Shown in pieces: positions 59,919-64,000 of a stretch of 64,000 bases of DNA. Location: assembly GCA_905199225.1 (NCBI GenBank), contig CAJKFS010000002.1:1-64000 (forward strand), written 5' to 3'. The translations under genes and the position numbers were made by a program. The notes below the pieces were generated by a model. It was not told the DNA's origin. It did no database searches and saw only the letters and a list, made by a program, of their open reading frames with translations. Numbering within the stretch: the first letter of the stretch is position 1; every line of letters starts with the position of its first letter. Source of the DNA: an uncultured Collinsella sp. (GTDB taxonomy: Bacteria; Actinomycetota; Coriobacteriia; Coriobacteriales; Coriobacteriaceae).

Positions 59919-61258
59919 TAGCCGGGGCCGCGGCTGAACAGAACGTCTGGACGCGTTCCGCTAATCGCAACAACGGCAACAACACGTTCATCGTGAACAC
60001 GTCGGGCAACGTCAACAACAACAACGCGCAGAACGCGCTGCGCTGTGCTCCCGACCGAACCGGCGAAAGCCCCACCGAAGCCTGCGGCGCAGCCGCGGAG
60101 CGGGGCGAAACCGGCGCGGGGAGCCGCGACCCCGAGCCCGAGAGGGCCGAACAACGCCGGGGCGACGCCGACGCGGCTGGAACGCGGGCGGCTATCGCGC
60201 GCCCCGGACCCACACCAGAACTGGAACCCGGCGAGCTGAACGGCGTCGTCGGGTTCCTCGCTTTGAGGGAGAGCGCGAAGAAGTGCCGGCGCGGCGTCAT
60301 ATGGAAGGCCAGCGCCGCCAGCTACATGCTGAACCTGTCAGAGCGCACGCTGGCCATGAGCCGCAAGCTGCAGGCGGGCACGTTTCGCTGCGGCAAGACG
60401 CGAGAGTTCGATATAACGAGGCCGAAGCGCCGCACCATCGTGAGCGTGGGCTTCGCCGACCGAGTGTTCCAGCGCAGCCTCAACGACAACAGCATCTACC
60501 CCCGCATGGTGCGCGGCTTCATATCGGACAACGCGGCATGCCGGAAGGGCAAGGGCACCGACTACGCCCGCGAGCGCTTGAAGGAGTTCATGCGCCGCCA
60601 CTACCGCAAGAACGGGCCGAACGGCTGGGTATGCCAGATGGACGTGGCGGGCTACTACCCGAACATGCGGCACGAGACGGCCGAAGCGGCGTTCGCCCGC
60701 AAGCTGCCGCCGGAGATCATGACCATGGCCAGGGCCGTCATGCGCAACCAGTACCCGGGCGAGGTCGGGTACAACCCAGGCAGCCAGATGATACAGATCG
60801 CGGGCATCAGCGTGCTGGACCCGCTGGACCACATGGCCAAGGACCTCATGGGCATCAGGAACTACATCAGGTACATGGACGACGCCGTGGCCATCCTGCC
60901 CACCCGCGAGGAGGCCGAGCGCGCCCTGGAAGCGTTCGGCGACACCCTGCATAACCTGGGTTTCGAGCTGAACCCGAAGAAATCGCGCGTGTACCCGTTG
61001 CGGGACGGCGTGCCGTTCCTGGGCTTCGACTTCCACCTGACCGACACGGGGAAGGCCCTCATGTTCGTCAAGCCGTCGAACGTCAAGGACATGCGCCGCC
61101 GCATAGCGAAGATGGCGAGGCTGAGTCGCAACGGCCGCATCATGCGCGCCGAGGTCGACGAGAGCTACCGAGCATGGCGCAACCACGCGGGCAAGGGCGA
61201 TAGCTTCAGGCTCATCAGGCGCTGCGACGCCTGGTACAAGGGACTATGGAAGGAGTAG
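59879..61258 (+). CDS. DGR reverse transcriptase (459 aa as an open frame)
   Basis: Makes error-prone cDNA from the TR RNA. The RT domain starts near residue 125 (NGVVGFLALRESAKKCRRG). Motifs: ITRPKRRTIVSVGFADRVFQ, catalytic Asp in CQMDVAGYYPNM (about 254-265), motif 4 as PGSQMIQIAG with IQ in place of the usual SQ, catalytic YMDDAVAI (about 329-336), then LGFELNPKKSRV and PFLGFDFHL. The first about 60 codons contain the TR in frame, followed by an Arg/Glu/Ala-rich stretch. No ATG or GTG lies between TR and the domain, only a TTG at 60263 without a ribosome binding site. Start ATG 59879 overlaps avd. Confidence 0.9.
   Translation: MEGIRRQEIRASVIAGAAAEQNVWTRSANRNNGNNTFIVNTSGNVNNNNAQNALRCAPDRTGESPTEACGAAAERGETGAGSRDPEPERAEQRRGDADAAGTRAAIARPGPTPELEPGELNGVVGFLALRESAKKCRRGVIWKASAASYMLNLSERTLAMSRKLQAGTFRCGKTREFDITRPKRRTIVSVGFADRVFQRSLNDNSIYPRMVRGFISDNAACRKGKGTDYARERLKEFMRRHYRKNGPNGWVCQMDVAGYYPNMRHETAEAAFARKLPPEIMTMARAVMRNQYPGEVGYNPGSQMIQIAGISVLDPLDHMAKDLMGIRNYIRYMDDAVAILPTREEAERALEAFGDTLHNLGFELNPKKSRVYPLRDGVPFLGFDFHLTDTGKALMFVKPSNVKDMRRRIAKMARLSRNGRIMRAEVDESYRAWRNHAGKGDSFRLIRRCDAWYKGLWKE
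59941..60060 (+). repeat. DGR template repeat (TR)
   Basis: Adenines are concentrated in AAC/AAT codon positions when read in the register of the VR (N-V-W-T-R-S-A-N-R-N-N-G-N-N-T-F). Adenine mutagenesis of Asn codons avoids stops. It lies between avd and the RT domain and inside the RT open frame. Bases 60061-60200 would be the spacer that in studied DGRs binds Avd and RT. Confidence 0.93.
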
Positions 61259-61261
61259 CCG

Positions 61262-61432
61262 ATGCTGAACATCAAGAAGGCCCCGGACGACCTGGCCGCC
61301 GCGCGCGAGCAGGAGAACCTGGCCAGCCGCATCGAGCGCCAGGAAGCGCTGACCGAGCTGGTGGCGGCCTGCGCGGACGTGGAGCTGCCGGGCGACGATG
61401 AGGACGAGACCGCACCCGGGGAGGTGGAGTAG
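61262..61432 (+). CDS. Small acidic phage protein (56 aa)
   Basis: Reads MLNIKKAPDDLAAAREQENL, then ASRIERQEALTELVAACADV and an acidic end. It is one or two helices in the place where siphoviruses often encode a short protein before XkdX. It overlaps nothing and follows the RT stop by three bases. The function is unknown. Confidence 0.6.
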   Translation: MLNIKKAPDDLAAAREQENLASRIERQEALTELVAACADVELPGDDEDETAPGEVE

Positions 61433-61582
61433 GTGGCCGTGAAGCTGAGCCGATACGCCCAACGCGTCCAGAAATGGTACCTGGCGGGCTTCTACAACGA
61501 CGAGAGCCTGGAGCAGCTGCTGCAGGCGGGCAAGATCACCAAGAAGGAGATGGAGGCCATCAAGGCGTCCAAGAAGGAGTAG
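61433..61582 (+). CDS. XkdX-like protein (49 aa)
   Basis: Short protein with the XkdX pattern: an aromatic helix (RVQKWYLAGFYNDESLEQLL) then GKITKKEMEAIKASKKE. This family sits between baseplate and lysis genes in Bacillus PBSX and many phages. The GTG start lies directly after the previous stop. Its role in the baseplate is not known. Confidence 0.75.
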   Translation: MAVKLSRYAQRVQKWYLAGFYNDESLEQLLQAGKITKKEMEAIKASKKE

Positions 61583-61584
61583 GC

Positions 61585-61998
61585 GTGAAAATTCTGGAGC
61601 TGTTCGCGCCGTACGGCCCGGGGTGGCTGGGCGGCGTGCTCCTGGCGCTCATATTGTTCTACTTCGGCCGACAGTTTTTGGAGGAGTTCAGGAAGCAGAA
61701 CGAGCGCAAGGCCGGCCTGGACGTGAAGCGCGAGGAGCGCAAGCAGGCCGAGGTTGCCGAGCGCGCGCAGCGCGACCGCGAGCGCTCGCAGATGGAGGGC
61801 CGCATCGCCGCGCAGATGGAGCGCAGCAACTCGCTCATGGAGGCCATGAAGACGCTCATGGAGTCCGTGGCCACATCCAACGAGGTGCTGCACGCCGACC
61901 TCGCCAACAGCCAGGCGCGCAGCCAGGGCATGGCGGCCAAGGTGGACCATATCTGCGACCGCGTGGACCTGCTGTACGACAAGGAAGCAAGCAACTAA
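61585..61998 (+). CDS. Membrane-anchored coiled-coil protein, holin-associated (137 aa)
   Basis: GTG start. One N-terminal membrane helix (GPGWLGGVLLALILFYFGRQ, about residues 11-30) is followed by a long charged coiled coil (RKQNERKAGLDVKREERKQA, MEGRIAAQMERSNSLMEAMK). The layout resembles XhlA-type partners of phage holins. It sits immediately before the holin gene. Confidence 0.65.
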   Translation: MKILELFAPYGPGWLGGVLLALILFYFGRQFLEEFRKQNERKAGLDVKREERKQAEVAERAQRDRERSQMEGRIAAQMERSNSLMEAMKTLMESVATSNEVLHADLANSQARSQGMAAKVDHICDRVDLLYDKEASN

Positions 61999-62009
61999 AG
62001 GAGAGAATC

Positions 62010-62315
62010 ATGACAATCATGCAAGCCGGGGCGGCCATCGTGCTGTCCCTCGTCGTGCCGTTCGCGGTACAGCTTATCAAGACCGAGGCAATGACCGGCA
62101 AAGCGGCGCGCGTCCTGGCGCTGGCGTGCTCGCTCCTGGCGGGCGTCGTGACCGGCCTGGTGGGCGGAGTGCCCGCAGACCCGGGCGCGTGGGTTACGTG
62201 CGCATTCGCCGTCGTCGGCGGCGTGCAGGCGGCCTACACGCTGTTCAAGTCCGTGGGCATCACATCCAAGTGGCTCGACGCCCTGCTGGGCGTGACCGTG
62301 GGCGGGAAGGAGTAG
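62010..62315 (+). CDS. Phage holin (101 aa)
   Basis: Three hydrophobic segments: about residues 5-22 (AGAAIVLSLVVPFAVQLI), 35-53 (ARVLALACSLLAGVVTGLVG) and 62-82 (AWVTCAFAVVGGVQAAYTLF). The C-terminus is short and polar. AAAGGAGAGAATC precedes the ATG. It lies directly before the endolysin, so it probably forms the membrane lesion that releases it. The exact holin family is not clear. Confidence 0.75.
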   Translation: MTIMQAGAAIVLSLVVPFAVQLIKTEAMTGKAARVLALACSLLAGVVTGLVGGVPADPGAWVTCAFAVVGGVQAAYTLFKSVGITSKWLDALLGVTVGGKE

Positions 62316-62318
62316 GAG

Positions 62319-63128
62319 ATGGACTTCGAGAACCTGAAGGCGGACGTGGACCGCATCCTGTCCACGCACTTCACCAAGGGCCGCAGCGGGCGAACGCTGC
62401 AGTTCACCGTGCTGCACTACAACGCGGGCGACCTGTCCGTGGAGGACTGCTACAACACCTGGCAGTCCCGCGAGGCGTCGGCGCAGTACCAGGTGCAGAG
62501 CGACGGCATCATCGGCCAGCTCGTGTGGGACGCCGACACGGCCTGGCACGCGGGCAACTGGGACGCGAACTGCAAGAGTATCGGCATCGAGCACGCCAAC
62601 CAGGGCGACTCCATCACCGACGCGTGCCTGGAGAGCGGCGCGCACCTGCTGGCCGCCATCCACAAGTTCTACGGCCTGGGCCGCCCAGAGTGGGACGTGA
62701 ACGTGTTCCCCCACTGCCACTTCAGCGCGACGAGCTGCCCCGGCCCGCTCAAGGAGGGCACGAGCTACCACAACCGCTACATGGCACGCGCCCAGCAATG
62801 GTACGACGCCATGGTGGACGGCACCGACCCGGGAGACGCGCCCACCGGCGAGCAGACCCAGCCGAGCGGCGAGCACGCCGGGCAGGGCTTCGGCGGCACA
62901 TACCGCTGCACGGTCGACTGGCTGCGCGTGCGCGACGCCCCAGGGCTTGGCGGCAACGAGGTGACGCATTACGACGCGGGCGGGACCGTGGTGCTGGACG
63001 ACTGGTACAAGATCGCGGACGGCTATGTTTGGGGACGTTACACGTCGTACAGCGGGCACACCCGCTACATCGCGGTGGGCAAGGCAACGGGCAAGCCTGA
63101 GGCCGACGACTTCCTGGTGAAGGCGTAG
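62319..63128 (+). CDS. Endolysin: N-acetylmuramoyl-L-alanine amidase with SH3-like domain (269 aa)
   Basis: Amidase_2 domain (about residues 25-150): zinc His in VLHYNAGD (His33), SAQYQVQSDGIIGQLVWDAD, WHAGNW (His77), SIGIEHANQG and CHFSATSCPGP (His about 133, Cys about 139). The His-His-Cys set is that of T7-lysozyme-like amidases, which cut the glycan-peptide bond. A Pro/Gly/Thr linker (about 165-190) leads to an SH3b-like wall-binding end (CTVDWLRVRDAPGLGGNEVT, GYVWGRYTSYSGHTRYIAV). No signal peptide is present, so it is holin-dependent. Confidence 0.9.
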   Translation: MDFENLKADVDRILSTHFTKGRSGRTLQFTVLHYNAGDLSVEDCYNTWQSREASAQYQVQSDGIIGQLVWDADTAWHAGNWDANCKSIGIEHANQGDSITDACLESGAHLLAAIHKFYGLGRPEWDVNVFPHCHFSATSCPGPLKEGTSYHNRYMARAQQWYDAMVDGTDPGDAPTGEQTQPSGEHAGQGFGGTYRCTVDWLRVRDAPGLGGNEVTHYDAGGTVVLDDWYKIADGYVWGRYTSYSGHTRYIAVGKATGKPEADDFLVKA

Positions 63129-63130
63129 CC

Positions 63131-63439
63131 ATGCCGTACCCGAGTCCCGCAGACGAGGAGCGCGGCGGGTGCGGTCCGTTCGTCCTGGCGGTCCTTCTGC
63201 TGCTCATCATCCTGGGCGCAGTCAGCTGCACATCCAAGGCCATGGGCGCGCAGGACATGACCGTGCTGCCCGCCCGCACCGACGGCCCCTTGTATGACCT
63301 GCCCGAGCACGTCGACCAGGAAATCGTGTGCGACGAGCGCAACCGCGAATACCTGCTGCTGACCACCGAGCAGGGCGGCGTGTTCCTCATGCCGTACCTC
63401 GACGAGAACGGCGAGCAGGAAGTCATGCCGCAGGCGTAG
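63131..63439 (+). CDS. Small membrane/lipoprotein-like phage protein, DUF6440-like end (102 aa)
   Basis: A membrane helix (about residues 16-33, FVLAVLLLLIILGAVSC) ends in a Cys that could be a lipobox (GAVSC). The C-terminal half contains EIVCDERNREYLLLTTEQGG and VFLMPYLDENGEQEV, close in pattern to DUF6440. It is the last phage gene, after the lysin, a frequent place for lysogenic conversion or spanin-like genes. The function is unknown. Confidence 0.6.
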   Translation: MPYPSPADEERGGCGPFVLAVLLLLIILGAVSCTSKAMGAQDMTVLPARTDGPLYDLPEHVDQEIVCDERNREYLLLTTEQGGVFLMPYLDENGEQEVMPQA

Positions 63440-63519
63440 GGAGACCAACGCACGCGACGAAACCCCAGGCCGTGACGTGCACCATGGTGTTCGCTATAAG
63501 TAGCGAGTGCCCCGCCACT
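63440..63519. other. Right prophage-host junction
   Basis: Eighty bases between the last phage gene and the stop of the host TetR gene. It contains a small hairpin (CGCTATAAGTAGCG) and CCGCCA, which also ends the tRNA-Ser gene. A six-base match is too short to prove the attachment core. Confidence 0.35.
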
Positions 63520-64000
63520 TTAGTGATGCACCGGTGTCATGGTCCGCTCAAACAGTGCATCGACCACGTCGGCTATCTCAGGTCGACGCTCAAGATCGTG
63601 GCCCGATTCCCACCATATCGTGAAAAGACGAATAATACCGCCGGCGACAAACTCAGACGTCGTCTCGAGTGACACGGGGGCCAGGGCATCCTCGGCAAGC
63701 ACGTTCATCACACGCTCGCGGATGGAGCGGGCAATGCGGTCGCAAATAACGTTGGTCAACATGCCCGACATGCTGCTAGCCAAAATGTTATCCATGAGCT
63801 GCTCGTGCGCCAGAATCAAATCCATGGCATCGTCCAAAATCGCGTGCCGAAGCGCGCGCACGTCCTCGGCAGACACTGCGCCGGCCTCATCGGGCTGTTT
63901 TTGCGGCAAGCCCGACATGAGCTCATCGATATAAAAGGCGAAGTAATCGTTTTTATCGCGAAAATGCTTATAGAACGTCGTGCGGCGAATCATGGCCCGG
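63520..64000 (-). CDS. TetR-family transcriptional regulator, N-terminus cut by window end
   Basis: Host gene. The visible part starts in the recognition helix (IRRTTFYKHFRDKNDYFAFY), the most conserved TetR signature, then the helical ligand-binding domain (ILDDAMDLILAHEQLMDNIL, FVAGGIIRLFTIWWESG). The frame is open to the window edge, so the first about 30 residues and the start lie outside. The ligand and target genes are unknown. Confidence 0.85.
   Translation of the reverse strand, partial: RAMIRRTTFYKHFRDKNDYFAFYIDELMSGLPQKQPDEAGAVSAEDVRALRHAILDDAMDLILAHEQLMDNILASSMSGMLTNVICDRIARSIRERVMNVLAEDALAPVSLETTSEFVAGGIIRLFTIWWESGHDLERRPEIADVVDALFERTMTPVHH

Larger units (their letters stand above)
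25963..63500. mobile_element. Integrated temperate siphovirus-like prophage (ends approximate)
   Basis: A complete phage gene order lies between tRNA-Ser and the TetR gene: integrase and repressor leftward, then replication, packaging, head, tail, host recognition with DGR, and lysis rightward. The left boundary is at or just after the tRNA 3' end, where the integrase frame runs into the tRNA. The right boundary lies between 63,440 and 63,519. I could not find a convincing long direct repeat between the two ends, which is usual for large serine integrases with short cores. All structural modules appear intact. Confidence 0.9.

Noticed and set aside
63505..63520. CCGCCA as attachment core shared with the tRNA end
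   Set aside because: Six bases are expected by chance in this composition, and no further identity flanks them.

Overview
The window looks like chromosome from a high-GC Gram-positive gut actinobacterium of the Coriobacteriia, most likely Collinsella. That assignment is an inference from gene style: sortase-type adhesins with SpaA/FctA-like isopeptide domains and a fibro-slime head, a small-type SRP RNA, and typical gene order. No marker gene that would settle the species is present. By eye the right-hand 37.5 kb is distinctly more GC-rich than the left, as expected for an integrated phage.

Host part (1-25,962 and 63,520-64,000). From the left: a flavodoxin-like gene; a two-gene asymmetric heterodimeric ABC exporter; two tandem paralogues of a secreted coiled-coil protein with LPXTG-like tails; a graveyard holding an istB remnant, a truncated membrane gene and half of an XRE regulator; an AAA_14/DUF4143 ATPase behind three direct repeats; a minus-strand SRP RNA; a giant minus-strand adhesin of about 4,000 residues split by a frameshift near 20,570; an IS110-family element with a structured 5' leader that may be a bridge RNA; a MITE-like inverted repeat; a fused TadA-glycerate kinase gene; and tRNA-Ser(UGA). 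A TetR-type regulator runs off the right edge.

Prophage (about 25,963 to about 63,500). The phage lies directly against tRNA-Ser. It is a siphovirus-like temperate phage with a large serine integrase. A leftward repressor-integrase operon faces a long rightward block: early genes and a replication/recombination set (RuvC-like nuclease, ParB-like, SMC/RecN-like ATPase, Sak4-like RecA fold, DUF669, SF2 helicase, primase-helicase), then a palindrome-rich gap, a TerS-TerL fusion, a methyltransferase-like gene, portal, minor head protein, scaffold, major capsid, connectors, tail tube, chaperones, tape measure, tail tip and baseplate, a diversity-generating retroelement (DGR) cassette, XkdX-like protein, holin, amidase endolysin and a small membrane protein.

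Two systems stand out. (1) A complete DGR: a C-type-lectin-like target gene (58,236-59,447) with its variable repeat (VR) at the 3' end, a GC hairpin just behind it, Avd, a template repeat (TR) and a reverse transcriptase. Of 21 TR/VR differences, 19 fall on TR adenines. The TR lies inside the open frame of the reverse transcriptase, in the same reading register as the VR, and there is no ATG or GTG between TR and the RT domain. (2) The minor head protein (43,945-45,885) ends in a papain-fold, glutamine-deamidase-type toxin domain with Cys, His and Asp in the expected order. It is followed with a 4-base overlap by an unknown 74-residue gene that could be its immunity partner.
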